NCBI RefSeq assembly: GCF_013170805.1
Contig: NZ_CP051293.1
Location: 434,001 to 498,000, forward strand
Reading direction: 5' to 3'
Length of the DNA: 64,000 nucleotides
Source of the DNA: Mesorhizobium sp. NZP2077
Lineage (GTDB): Bacteria; Pseudomonadota; Alphaproteobacteria; Rhizobiales; Rhizobiaceae
Below are positions 38,925 through 47,675 of the stretch, piece after piece. Numbering within the stretch: the first letter of the stretch is position 1; every line of letters begins with the position of its first letter. The notes beneath the pieces were generated by a model. It had not been told where the DNA came from. It was given only the letters and a program-made list of their open reading frames with translations, and searched no databases. The translations under genes and the position numbers were made by a program.

Positions 38925-39146
38925 ATGCAAAGCTCCCCTATCTCCCCTGACGGAAACGCCCTTCACCGCTTCGTCGTCGGGCGCGATGGCGAAGGCCACT
39001 GGATCGCGCGTGACGAAGAAGGCCTGACCGGCGGCGTCTTTGCTGACAAGAATTCCGCAGTCCGTTTCGCCACGATGGAAAGCGGCCATCGCGCCGGAGC
39101 AATACGCTTCGCCCCGGCAAGTGTGCGGCTTTCCCTGTTCAACTGA
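38925..39146 (+). CDS. Small hypothetical protein
   Basis: 73 residues from the ATG at 38925 (CAGGAG six bases upstream; an ATG at 38919 is also in frame). Polar, no membrane segment. The sequence (HRFVVGRDGEGHWIARDEEGLTGGVFADKNSAVRFATMESGHR) reads like a small beta-rich domain of the kind seen in short rhizobial hypothetical proteins. Function unknown. Begins 16 bp after the previous small gene. Confidence 0.6.
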   Translation: MQSSPISPDGNALHRFVVGRDGEGHWIARDEEGLTGGVFADKNSAVRFATMESGHRAGAIRFAPASVRLSLFN

Positions 39147-39184
39147 GCCGTGCCCGGTTCCGAACTGACCGGAACGAACTGGCC

Positions 39185-39598
39185 ATGGACAATTCCAACA
39201 CCACTGCTGGACCCGACAGCGCCGATCTCGTGGGATTGCTTGATCGCCTGCCGCATGTCGGCAGGCTGCTTGAACACCAGCTTTGGGAAGCGGCACGCGC
39301 CCTATCCCTCGACAGATCGTCCCGGCAAGGCCGCCAGTTTGCCGGCCTGGTCGAGGCCGGCGCCACGCTCGACGCCGTCCTGTTGCTTGTCGCCGTGTCG
39401 GAGCCGGAGCGTTCGGTGTCTTGCGTCAGCAGGACCGGCGAGCGCTGGTTTTGCTCCATTCAAGTTACGCTCGCAAGGCCGCCGACCACGGCCGGCATGG
39501 CCGAAGCGGATCATATCGATCTGGCTGCCGCGCTGCTGTCCGCCCTGCTTTCCTCGCACCTCATGAAAACGCTGCATCCAAAAATTCATCCAGGATGA
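39185..39598 (+). CDS. Hypothetical protein upstream of dapA paralogue
   Basis: 137 residues. No recognised domain; the central part (GLVEAGATLDAVLLLVAVSEPERSVSCVSRTGERWFCSI) suggests an alpha/beta fold. The stop overlaps the downstream dihydrodipicolinate synthase ATG by 4 bp, so it is probably translated with it. Its neighbours give no clear clue to its job. Confidence 0.6.
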   Translation: MDNSNTTAGPDSADLVGLLDRLPHVGRLLEHQLWEAARALSLDRSSRQGRQFAGLVEAGATLDAVLLLVAVSEPERSVSCVSRTGERWFCSIQVTLARPPTTAGMAEADHIDLAAALLSALLSSHLMKTLHPKIHPG

Positions 39599-40563
39599 CT
39601 TTGATTGCCATGACACCAGAACAAGCCCGAATGCGCCTGACCGGAGCGATGACCGCTCTGGTAACGCCGTTCACCGACGGCGAGGTCGATCTGAAGCAGC
39701 TGACCGCGCTGTTACGCTGGCAGATCGAACAGGGGATCAACGGGCTGGTCCCATGCGGCACCACCGGTGAAGCGCCGACCCTGTCGTGGGAGGAGCGCCT
39801 CGATATCATAGCGCTGTGCGTGAAGATCGCCGGCGGCAGGGTGCCAGTTATCGCTGGCACCGGAACAAACAGCACCGAGACGACGATCGCCTTTTCGACA
39901 GCCGCCGAAGCCTTTGGCGCCGACGCCGCCCTCATCGTCACGCCCTACTATAACAGGCCGAGCCAGGAAGGGATCTTTCGCCATTTCGAGGCGGTCGCAG
40001 CCAAGGTCAGGATACCGATCATCGTCTACAACGTGCCGGCGCGAACCGGCGTCGACCTGTCGCAGGAGACGATCGAGCGCCTGGCGCAGATCCCGACCAT
40101 CATCGGCATCAAGGACGCCACCGGCGATGTGAGCCGGCTATCCACACTTCCGGCCGTGCTCAGGCGCCGCTTCATCTGTCTCTCCGGCCACGACGCAACG
40201 GCGTTCGGCTTCAACACGATGGGCGGTCGCGGGACAATTTCGGTGGTCTCCAACGTCGCGCCGCGACTGTGCGTCGAGATGCATGATGCGTGTCGGCAGG
40301 GCGACCACCACACCGCCCGGGCGATCCATCATCGCCTGCGGCCGCTGATCGCGGCGCTTGAACTGGAGAGCAATCCCGTGCCGGTCAAATATGCGCTCAG
40401 CCTGGCGCTGGGCATGAGCCCGGATGTCCGCTTGCCGCTGACCCCAGTCCGCCCCGAAACCGAAGCCGCCATACAGGAGGCTATGCTGGCGCTGTCCGGG
40501 AGCATCCCCGGCGTCGCGCAATCAAGACCGGTGCAGGCCTCGCCCGCGTCGTGGCGGCTTTGA
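39595..40563 (+). CDS. dapA: 4-hydroxy-tetrahydrodipicolinate synthase family protein
   Basis: 322 residues from ATG 39595 (Met at 39610 is an alternative). DHDPS/NAL-family TIM barrel: GTTGEAPTL, PYYNRPSQEGIFRHF with catalytic Tyr, YNVPARTGVDL, and the Schiff-base lysine in IGIKDATGDVSR. It condenses pyruvate with aspartate semialdehyde in lysine synthesis, or performs a related aldol reaction. The context (small unknown genes, none of the lysine pathway) suggests a paralogue. A short C-terminal tail past the usual end is present. Confidence 0.87.
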   Translation: MTLIAMTPEQARMRLTGAMTALVTPFTDGEVDLKQLTALLRWQIEQGINGLVPCGTTGEAPTLSWEERLDIIALCVKIAGGRVPVIAGTGTNSTETTIAFSTAAEAFGADAALIVTPYYNRPSQEGIFRHFEAVAAKVRIPIIVYNVPARTGVDLSQETIERLAQIPTIIGIKDATGDVSRLSTLPAVLRRRFICLSGHDATAFGFNTMGGRGTISVVSNVAPRLCVEMHDACRQGDHHTARAIHHRLRPLIAALELESNPVPVKYALSLALGMSPDVRLPLTPVRPETEAAIQEAMLALSGSIPGVAQSRPVQASPASWRL

Positions 40564-40842
40564 CGGGGACGCCTTGCCATCAGCGGCATAGATCAGTCCG
40601 GGCTGGACGATCCATTCGCCAGTCCGGAGCGCTTCGACATCGAAGCGTCCTGTGCGGTCGCGCGGTGCGACGCCGACGAACTGGTATCGCCGTCCCCTCG
40701 CATCAACGACCGTATCGGCGATCGGGTGGCCGGCGAGCCGGCCAATGATTGTTCCCTGTTCCCTGAGGTTCGCCAGGACGAAATACTCCGTCGGCACCCT
40801 GCGGCTGGCCTTGGAGGTCAGCCAGACTGAATGTAATCTCAT
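40522..40842 (-). CDS. Hypothetical protein, uncertain
   Basis: 106 residues, overlapping the dapA end by 42 bp on the opposite strand. The sequence (SKASRRVPTEYFVLANLREQGTIIGRLAGHPIADTVVDARGRRYQFVGVAPRDRTGRFDVEALRTGEWIVQPGLIYA) has protein-like composition. No domain recognised. It may be a real small gene, or the 3' part of the disrupted gene described in the findings. Confidence 0.4.
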   Translation of the reverse strand: MRLHSVWLTSKASRRVPTEYFVLANLREQGTIIGRLAGHPIADTVVDARGRRYQFVGVAPRDRTGRFDVEALRTGEWIVQPGLIYAADGKASPSKPPRRGRGLHRS

Positions 40843-40973
40843 CTTCGTCTGAAGCCAGCTGTTGGTCCGGCCGGCCAGTCAAATGGCGGCCCGGAATTAC
40901 ATAGTCGCTGGCTGCATAGGAATTCGAGAGCAGGTTTTGGCCTGAGTTATAAAGGCCGTATATGCCTGCCCGA

Positions 40974-41321
40974 TCAGGGGTCCAGACGGCGCGGCCGATG
41001 CGGCTCGATACAGTCGGGCGACGGCGTCGTCGCCGGGCCGCCAGCGCAATCCAGGCCGCCGGGTTGTATCTCGGGTGCTGGCGCGCAATCGATTGCTGGT
41101 CCACCGCAATCAGGCCGATCCGGCCAGTCGGGCCTGTCCGGACGATCAGGTCTGTCGGGACGCCAGGGCCTGTCAGGCCTCCATGGCCTGTCGGGGCCGT
41201 GGTCACGGTCGCGCCAATGATGGTCGCGCCAGGGGCGGTCGCGATAATCGTCCGTATCGACGCATGCGCTGAGCGCCGCGGCACAGATGATGAGCGCCAA
41301 CGCGCTTCCGAGCCTGGTCAT
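40974..41321 (-). CDS. Putative small lipoprotein with Arg-Pro-Asp repeats
   Basis: 115 residues from the ATG at 41321. The N-terminus LGSALALIICAAALSACVDTDDY is a lipoprotein signal with lipobox LSAC. It is followed by low-complexity repeats of RPW/RPD units (DRPWRPDRP and similar), then a Cys- and Pro-containing tail. The signal peptide is convincing; the C-terminal half is less so, since the other frames downstream also look coding. The stop may result from a frameshift. Confidence 0.45.
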   Translation of the reverse strand: MTRLGSALALIICAAALSACVDTDDYRDRPWRDHHWRDRDHGPDRPWRPDRPWRPDRPDRPDRPDWPDRPDCGGPAIDCAPAPEIQPGGLDCAGGPATTPSPDCIEPHRPRRLDP

Positions 41322-41466
41322 GATTGCAGCTGTTTCCTTGCTGTTGGCCACCCACGGGTTGGGTCTGCCCGCCCAGCATTGCGCCTGCATTACGCCTCGT
41401 GCGAATGAACCGCGAAGCTGCCGCGCAGTAGCCTTGCCGGGCGGCGGTCATGCAGTGGAGCCACGT

Positions 41467-42405
41467 TCACCAGAGCCACGCGCCCCCTCCGAGCGCAGCG
41501 ACCGCGTCGACGATCCGCGTGAAACTTTCGCGGGCGCGGCCGACCATGTGCCGGGCCCTGAGATAGCCATGCACCAGACCCGGCTCCTCGAACCAGGTGG
41601 CCCGCCCGCCTGCCGCGACGATCCAGTCGCGATAAGCCTCGCCGTCGGACGACAGCGGGTCGCATTCAGCGGTGATCAGCAGCGTCGGCGGCAGTTTGGC
41701 GAAATCGGTATCGGCCAGCGGCGACAGCGTTACATCGCCGGTCCGGTCTGCGCCGCCAGTGCGGATATGCTTGTAGAATTCGAGATCGCGCATGGTCAGC
41801 ATCGGCGCTTCGGCATGCGTGAGATAGGAACCCTTCGAGCGGTCGCCGCCAAGGCCGGGATAGATCAGCACCTGGCCGACCGGCCGCTTCGCGTGACCGC
41901 GCGTGGCGTGAGCAACGGCGGCGCAGAGATTGCCGCCGGCGCTGTCGCCGCATAGCAGGGTGGGGCAATCGCGGGTGGACGCAGCCCATTCGTATGCGCT
42001 CATCGCATCGTCGAAGGCGGCCGGATGCAGATGTTCCGGCGCCAGCCGGTAATCGACAGAGACAACCTCGTAGCCGGTGCGGGCGCAGAGCTCGGCGCAG
42101 ACATCGTCATGGCTGTCCAAGCCGCCGAGGATGAAGCCGCCGCCGTGGATGTAGAGCACTGTCGCTGCCGGTTGCGGGGCGGTGCGGTAGATGCGGATCG
42201 GGATATCATGTGTGGGCGTCGCTATGGCCGAGGTTTCGACCGCCACGCCTTGCGGATAGCCGGCAAAGAATTCCCGGCACATGCGGTCGTAGATCGCGCG
42301 CTGCTGGGTGATCGTGTAATCGATCGTATCGGGCGGATAATAGGAATTGGTCCGCTCGATGAAGGCCCAGGTCTCGGCGTCGATGAGCTTGGTGTAGTCG
42401 GTCAT
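41467..42405 (-). CDS. Alpha/beta hydrolase, hormone-sensitive-lipase family
   Basis: 312 residues. HSL-type esterase with HGGGFILGG oxyanion motif, nucleophile GDSAGGN, acidic residue in ITAECDPLSSDG and the final His in GLVHGYL. It lies downstream of the carnitine operon on the same strand but after a 95-bp gap with a hairpin, so it may or may not be cotranscribed. It is one candidate for the missing CoA-thioester or O-acylcarnitine hydrolysis step; the fold also fits a general esterase. Confidence 0.88.
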   Translation of the reverse strand: MTDYTKLIDAETWAFIERTNSYYPPDTIDYTITQQRAIYDRMCREFFAGYPQGVAVETSAIATPTHDIPIRIYRTAPQPAATVLYIHGGGFILGGLDSHDDVCAELCARTGYEVVSVDYRLAPEHLHPAAFDDAMSAYEWAASTRDCPTLLCGDSAGGNLCAAVAHATRGHAKRPVGQVLIYPGLGGDRSKGSYLTHAEAPMLTMRDLEFYKHIRTGGADRTGDVTLSPLADTDFAKLPPTLLITAECDPLSSDGEAYRDWIVAAGGRATWFEEPGLVHGYLRARHMVGRARESFTRIVDAVAALGGGAWLW

Positions 42406-42500
42406 GGGATTCCTTTACCTCCCTGATCGGGGAGGACGCCGCGAAATGGCGGGTGACGGCGCTTCACGCACCCCCGGACCTTCGGTCCGAGTAAAGTGGC

Positions 42501-43283
42501 TCACTTCCCCTTCCACACCGGATCGCGCTTTTCAGCGAAAGCGCGGAAACCTTCCATGTTGTCTTCCGAGCCGTAGAGCGCATCGACCGTCGCCAACTGG
42601 CGGCGCGTCACCCGGTTCATGGCATCCTGGAAGGTCAGCGCTTCGGCCACGCGCGCCGTCTCCTTGATCGCGGCGAAGACCAGCGGCGGGCCGCTGGCGA
42701 GCAGGCGGGCGATCTCCCAGACGCGGTCCTCGAGCTTTTCCTTGGGCAGCACTTCGTTGACAAGGCCCCAGCGATGCGCCTCGGCGACATCCATCCAGCG
42801 GCCGGTGAGCAGAAGATCCATGGCGACATGATAGGGGATCCGCTTCGGCAGCTTGATCGTCGCCGCATCGGCCAGCGTGCCGGCGCGGATTTCGGGCAGC
42901 GCGAAGGAGGAATGATCGGAGGCGTAGATGAGGTCGCAGGACAGCGCCAATTCGAAGCCGCCTCCGACCGCCATGCCGTTGACGCAAGCAATGACCGGCT
43001 TGTTCAAGTCGCGCAGTTCCTGCAGGCCGGCGAAGCCGCCGACGCCATAGTCGCCGTCGACCGCGTCGCCGCCGGCCGCGGCCTTCAGGTCCCAGCCGGC
43101 GCAGAAGAACTTGTCGCCGGCGGTTTTGACGATGGCGACGCGCAATTCCGGATCGTCGCGGAACGCCTTGAAGGTCTCGCCCATCAGCCGCGAGGTCTTG
43201 AGGTCGATGGCATTGGCCTTGGGCCGGTCGAGCGTGACCTCGAGGATCGAGCCTTCTCTGCGGGTCGAAATGACGTCAGACAT
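42501..43283 (-). CDS. caiD: Enoyl-CoA hydratase (carnitinyl-CoA dehydratase-like)
   Basis: 260 residues from the ATG at 43283, overlapping the upstream acyl-CoA synthetase gene by 8 bp. Crotonase fold with the oxyanion-forming KFFCAGWDLKAA and the catalytic-side motif GMAVGGGFELALSCDLIYAS. CaiD hydrates crotonobetainyl-CoA to carnitinyl-CoA. The assignment to carnitine rests on the operon (cdhA, cdhC), not on a diagnostic residue; the crotonase family has many substrates. Confidence 0.85.
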   Translation of the reverse strand: MSDVISTRREGSILEVTLDRPKANAIDLKTSRLMGETFKAFRDDPELRVAIVKTAGDKFFCAGWDLKAAAGGDAVDGDYGVGGFAGLQELRDLNKPVIACVNGMAVGGGFELALSCDLIYASDHSSFALPEIRAGTLADAATIKLPKRIPYHVAMDLLLTGRWMDVAEAHRWGLVNEVLPKEKLEDRVWEIARLLASGPPLVFAAIKETARVAEALTFQDAMNRVTRRQLATVDALYGSEDNMEGFRAFAEKRDPVWKGK

Positions 43284-45354
43284 TCTTGTTCTCTCCCAGC
43301 ACCAGCAGCGCGTCGGCGATCCAGGCACCCTTGCCTTCGACGCAGACGATCAGCGGGTTGATGTCGAGTTCCTCGATCTCGCCGGCATTCGTCTGCACGA
43401 AGGCAGCAATGCCCGCGATGGCGTCGATGGCGGCCGCGACGTCGGCCTTCGGCCGGCCGCGATAGCCTTCGAGCAGCGGGAACAGTTTGAGGCCGCGCAG
43501 TGCGGCTTCGATGTCGTCGCGCGTCGCCGGCAGCATCAAGGTGACGCTGTCGCGCAGCAATTCGACCAGCACGCCGCCGGTGCCGAGCGTCATCACCGCG
43601 CCGAACATCGGATCCCTGGTGAAGCCGACGATCAGTTCGGCGACGCCATCGCGCACCATGCGCTCGACATAGAGCCCGGTGCCGAGCGGCAGCAGATCAT
43701 GCGCCGCCGTGCTGACGGATTCTGCGTCCTTGAGGTTGAGCCTGACGGCGCCGACTTCGGACTTATGGGCGACACCCAGCGCCTTCAGCGCGACGGGAAA
43801 GCCGAGCGCCATCGAAGAGATCACCGCCTCGACCGCATTGCCGGCGCGCTCGCCTTTCGGCACTGGAAGCCCGGCCTTGATCAGCCTCGCCTTGGCTTGC
43901 GCCTCATCAGGCGTGACATGATCGCCGCCGGCAGCGCCAGAAGCAGAGGTGTCGATCGGCTGCGCCTGCGGTTCGGCCCACGCCCAGCCGATAAAGGCCG
44001 CTGCGCCCGCGGCATCCATCGCCTCGGAAATGCCGAACAGCGGCACCATGCCGCGCGCCATCAGTTCGGCGGTGTATTCTTCCGGCAGGTTCTCCGGCAG
44101 CGAGGAGACGATCGCACCATGCGCCTTGTTGGTCTTCAGCGCCGATTCGAAGGCGCGCAGCGTCGCCCACCAGTCGGTGACCGAGCAGCGGTCGGGGCGC
44201 GGAAAGTCGAGCACCAGCATGTTGAGGTCGAAGCCCCCCGACACCATGGCGGTGAAGGTGGCCGTCATCGCCGGCTCGTTGTTCCAGATGAAGGTGTGGT
44301 AGTCGAGCGGGTTGGCGACCGCGACCAGCGGCCCGAGCGTCGATTTGACATGGGCGCGGTGTTTTTCCGTGAGAACCGGGAAGTTGACCCAGCGACCTTC
44401 GGCGCTGTCGGCCATGACGGACGCCTCGCCGCCTGAGCAGCTCATCGACGACAGTCGATAGCCGGGCAGCGGGCCGGTGATGTGCAGCAGCTTCAGCGCC
44501 TCGATGAAGGCGGGAATGGAATCGACGCGCGCAATACCGAGCCGCCTCAGGAAAGCGCCCGATGCCGCATCCGAGCCCGCGAGCGAGGCGGTGTGCGAGA
44601 CCGTCGCCTGCCTGGCCTGTTCGGAACGCCCGACCTTCATGGCGATGATCGGTTTTTTCAACTCGCGCGCCCTGGCGGCCAACCGTTCGAAGCCGGCCAC
44701 GGAGTCAAAAGCTTCGATGTGCAGGCCGAGCGAGGTCACCCGATCGTCCTCGATCAGGCCGAGCGCCATTTCGGAGAGGCCGGTCTGCGCCTGGTTGCCG
44801 GCGGTCATCAGGAAAGCGATCGGCAGGCCACGCTTCTGCATCGTCATGTTGATGGCAATGTTGGAGGACTGGGTGATGATGGCGACGCCCTTGCCGCCTT
44901 CTTCCAGCCTGATGCCGCCATGCTGGTCCGGCCACAAAAGCGCGCCGTCGGCATAGTTGATCAGGCCGTAGCAATTCGGGCCGATGATCGGCATCTGGCC
45001 GGCGGCGGCGACCAGTTCGGCTTGCAGGCGCTCGCCGTCATCGTCATAGGCCTCGGTTTCGAGGAAGCCGGCGGCAAAGCAGACGGCGCCGCCGGCGCCG
45101 CGCTCGGCCAGCGCCTTGATGACCTCGATAGTCAGATGCCGGTTGACGCCGACGAAGGCGGCATCCGGCGCTCCTGGCAGATCGGCGACGGAGCGATAGG
45201 CCTTACGGCCGGCAACCTCGTCCTTGGTCGGATGCACCGGCCAGATTTGGCCGGCAAAGCCCATCTTGATCGATTGCGCAACGACCGCAGCCGCTTGCAC
45301 GCCACCGAAGACGGCGATCGATTTCGGGCGCAGGAGACGTTCGAGTTTATGCAT
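43276..45354 (-). CDS. Acyl-CoA synthetase, NDP-forming type (candidate betaine-CoA ligase)
   Basis: 692 residues in the order CoA-binding domain, succinyl-CoA-ligase-like domain with phospho-His (VSHTASLAGSDAASGAF), and C-terminal ATP-grasp. This is the ADP-forming acetate--CoA ligase architecture. In the operon it would activate gamma-butyrobetaine or carnitine as CoA thioesters. Gap of 58 bp to the acyl-CoA dehydrogenase upstream, 8-bp overlap to the hydratase downstream. Confidence 0.87.
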   Translation of the reverse strand: MHKLERLLRPKSIAVFGGVQAAAVVAQSIKMGFAGQIWPVHPTKDEVAGRKAYRSVADLPGAPDAAFVGVNRHLTIEVIKALAERGAGGAVCFAAGFLETEAYDDDGERLQAELVAAAGQMPIIGPNCYGLINYADGALLWPDQHGGIRLEEGGKGVAIITQSSNIAINMTMQKRGLPIAFLMTAGNQAQTGLSEMALGLIEDDRVTSLGLHIEAFDSVAGFERLAARARELKKPIIAMKVGRSEQARQATVSHTASLAGSDAASGAFLRRLGIARVDSIPAFIEALKLLHITGPLPGYRLSSMSCSGGEASVMADSAEGRWVNFPVLTEKHRAHVKSTLGPLVAVANPLDYHTFIWNNEPAMTATFTAMVSGGFDLNMLVLDFPRPDRCSVTDWWATLRAFESALKTNKAHGAIVSSLPENLPEEYTAELMARGMVPLFGISEAMDAAGAAAFIGWAWAEPQAQPIDTSASGAAGGDHVTPDEAQAKARLIKAGLPVPKGERAGNAVEAVISSMALGFPVALKALGVAHKSEVGAVRLNLKDAESVSTAAHDLLPLGTGLYVERMVRDGVAELIVGFTRDPMFGAVMTLGTGGVLVELLRDSVTLMLPATRDDIEAALRGLKLFPLLEGYRGRPKADVAAAIDAIAGIAAFVQTNAGEIEELDINPLIVCVEGKGAWIADALLVLGENKNV

Positions 45355-45412
45355 GGTGATCTTTTCGTTTGAGCGCGGTGTCTGACGGATCCAGACTTTG
45401 GCGCATCATGCT

Positions 45413-46576
45413 CTAAGCTCCGAACGGACGCAGCAGCGCCCGCGAAATAATATGTCGCTGAATCTCCGAAGTGCCTTCCCAGATGCGCTCGACGCGGGCG
45501 TCGCGCCAGATGCGCTCCAGCGGCAGGTCGTCCATCAGCCCCATGCCGCCATGGACCTGGATGGCTTCATCGGCGACGAAAGCGAGCATCTCGGTGGCCT
45601 TCAGCTTGGCCATGGCCATGTCCTGGTCGGTGACAGTGCCCTGATCGTACTTCCAGCCGGCTTCGAACACCATCAGGTCGGCGGCCTTCAATTCGGTCGC
45701 CATGTCGGCGAGCTTGAACGATACGCCTTGGAACTTGCCGATCTGCTGGCCGAACTGCTGGCGCTGCGCGGAATACTCGATGGCGTGGCCCAGCGCCCGC
45801 TCGGCACGGCCGAGGCAGGTTGCGCCGACCTGCAGGCGCGTGGCGCCGAGCCAGGAATTGGCGACCTCGAAACCCTTATGGACTTCACCGAGTACCTGGC
45901 TTGCCGGCAGGCGGCAATCGTCGAATTCGAGGATGGCGTTGGTGTAGCCGCGATGCGAGACGTTGCGATAGCCATCGCGCACCGCAAAGCCCTTCGTGCC
46001 CTTGTCGACGAAGAAGGCGGTGATCTTCTTGCGCTTGCCGCGCGGCGAATCCTCTTCGCCAGACGCCATGAAGACGATGGCAAAGTCGGCGAGATCGGCG
46101 TGGGAGATAAAGTGCTTGGTGCCGTTCAGCACCCAGTCGTCGCCATCCTGCACCGCGGTCGCTTTCATGCCGCGCAGATCGGAACCGGCGCCGGGCTCAG
46201 TCATCGCCAGGCAGTCCCACTTTTCGCCACGGATGCAAGGAAACAGGTACTTTTCGCGCTGCTCCGGCGTGCCGGCAAGCAGGATGTTGGACGGGCGCGC
46301 CACGCAGGTCCAGTGCAGCGCGTAGTTGGCGCGGCCGAGCTCCTTTTCGTAGAGCAGCCAGGTCACCGTATCGAGGCCCGCGCCGCCGACATCGGCCGGC
46401 ATGTTGGCGGCGTAGAGGCCGGCTTCGATCGCCTTGGCCTTGATCTCCTCGATCAGGTCACGGCGCAGCACGCCGGTGCGCTCCACCTCGCGCTCATGCG
46501 GGTAAAGCTCATTCTCGACGAAGGCGCGCGTCGTCTCGACGATGAGCTTCTGCTCTTCCGAAAGACCGAAATCCAT
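45413..46576 (-). CDS. Acyl-CoA dehydrogenase, candidate gamma-butyrobetainyl-CoA dehydrogenase
   Basis: 387 residues, full-length FAD enzyme. LAMTEPGAGSDLRGMKATA and MQVHGG-like IQVHGGMGLMDDLPLERIWRDARV motifs are present, with a catalytic Glu expected in IWEGTSEIQ near the C-terminus. It would make crotonobetainyl-CoA, and the operon context favours that over a fatty-acid substrate. Starts 4 bp from the cdhA stop. Confidence 0.9.
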   Translation of the reverse strand: MDFGLSEEQKLIVETTRAFVENELYPHEREVERTGVLRRDLIEEIKAKAIEAGLYAANMPADVGGAGLDTVTWLLYEKELGRANYALHWTCVARPSNILLAGTPEQREKYLFPCIRGEKWDCLAMTEPGAGSDLRGMKATAVQDGDDWVLNGTKHFISHADLADFAIVFMASGEEDSPRGKRKKITAFFVDKGTKGFAVRDGYRNVSHRGYTNAILEFDDCRLPASQVLGEVHKGFEVANSWLGATRLQVGATCLGRAERALGHAIEYSAQRQQFGQQIGKFQGVSFKLADMATELKAADLMVFEAGWKYDQGTVTDQDMAMAKLKATEMLAFVADEAIQVHGGMGLMDDLPLERIWRDARVERIWEGTSEIQRHIISRALLRPFGA

Positions 46577-46580
46577 GGTC

Positions 46581-47675
46581 TCAGCCCTTCTTCTTTTTCT
46601 TCGGCTTTTCGGCCTTCTTCACTGGCTTGGAGGCCTTGGCCTTCTCGGCAGCCTTTGAAGCCCCCGGCTTCTTTGCCGCCAGCTTGGCGAGCTGCTTGGT
46701 ATAGTCCTTGTGCAGCGCGCCGGCGCCCCAGCCCTTGCCTTTGTTCTGCTTCGACAGCGCATCCATGATCGCGACCAGATTGTCGTCGCGGATCTTTTCC
46801 AACTCGCGGATTGACAGGCCGTGCGCCTGATCATCCGACTGGGTGGCGATCAGATCGACCAGCTCGTCATTGAATTCCGGCACGTCCATCAGCTTGGTCC
46901 ACGGCCATTTCAGGCAGGGGCCGAACTGCGCCATGAAGTGGCGCATGCCGGCTTCGCCGCCGGCGACGCGATAGACCTGGAACATGCCCATCTGCGCCCA
47001 GCGCAGGCCGAAGCCGTAGCGCATGATGTCGTCGAGTTCCTCGACCGTGCAGATGCCGTCCTTGATCAGCCACAGCGCCTCGCGCCATGCCGCCTCGAGC
47101 AGGCGGTCACCGACGAAAGCCTCGATCTCCTTGCGGATGACGACCGGCTTCATGCCGATTGAGGCATAGATCTCCTTGGCGACCTCGATGGCCTCGGGGA
47201 AAGTCTGCTCGCCGCCGACGATCTCGACCAGCGGCAGGAGATAGACAGGGTTGAACGGATGGCCGACGACCAGCCGCTCCGGGTGCCTCTTCATCGCCAC
47301 CTGCATGTCGGTCGGCTTGATGCCGGAGGTCGAGGAACCGACGATGGCGTTGGCCGGCGCGTGGGCGTCGATCTCGGCCAGCACCTTGTGCTTGAGGTCG
47401 AGTCGTTCCGGCACGCTTTCCTGGATGAAGTCGGCATCGGCCACCGCCTCCGCAATGGTCTTGGCGAAGGTCAGCTTGCCTTCTTTTGGCAGGCCGCCAG
47501 GCACCATCTGCTTATAGGCGCGGCGCGCGCCCTTCATCACTTCCGAGACCTTGCGAGAGGCCTCGGGATCGGGATCGAAGATCGACACGTCGATGCCGTT
47601 CAAGAGCAGGCGCGCCACCCAGCCGGCGCCGATGACACCGCCGCCAATGGCGGCTGCCTTGTTGATGATGCTCAT
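46581..47675 (-). CDS. cdhA: L-carnitine dehydrogenase (3-hydroxyacyl-CoA dehydrogenase family)
   Basis: 364 residues from the ATG at 47675; the open frame continues above but overlaps the HD gene without similarity. An NAD-binding Rossmann start AAAIGGGVIGAGWVARLLLNGIDVSIFDPD and the HPFNPVYLLPLVEIVGG motif are typical of carnitine 3-dehydrogenases. It oxidises L-carnitine to 3-dehydrocarnitine. The last about 45 residues are a Lys/Ala-rich tail (KKKKKG end) with no hotdog thioesterase domain, which is fused to this enzyme in some bacteria. Overlaps the HD gene by 4 bp. Confidence 0.9.
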   Translation of the reverse strand: MSIINKAAAIGGGVIGAGWVARLLLNGIDVSIFDPDPEASRKVSEVMKGARRAYKQMVPGGLPKEGKLTFAKTIAEAVADADFIQESVPERLDLKHKVLAEIDAHAPANAIVGSSTSGIKPTDMQVAMKRHPERLVVGHPFNPVYLLPLVEIVGGEQTFPEAIEVAKEIYASIGMKPVVIRKEIEAFVGDRLLEAAWREALWLIKDGICTVEELDDIMRYGFGLRWAQMGMFQVYRVAGGEAGMRHFMAQFGPCLKWPWTKLMDVPEFNDELVDLIATQSDDQAHGLSIRELEKIRDDNLVAIMDALSKQNKGKGWGAGALHKDYTKQLAKLAAKKPGASKAAEKAKASKPVKKAEKPKKKKKG

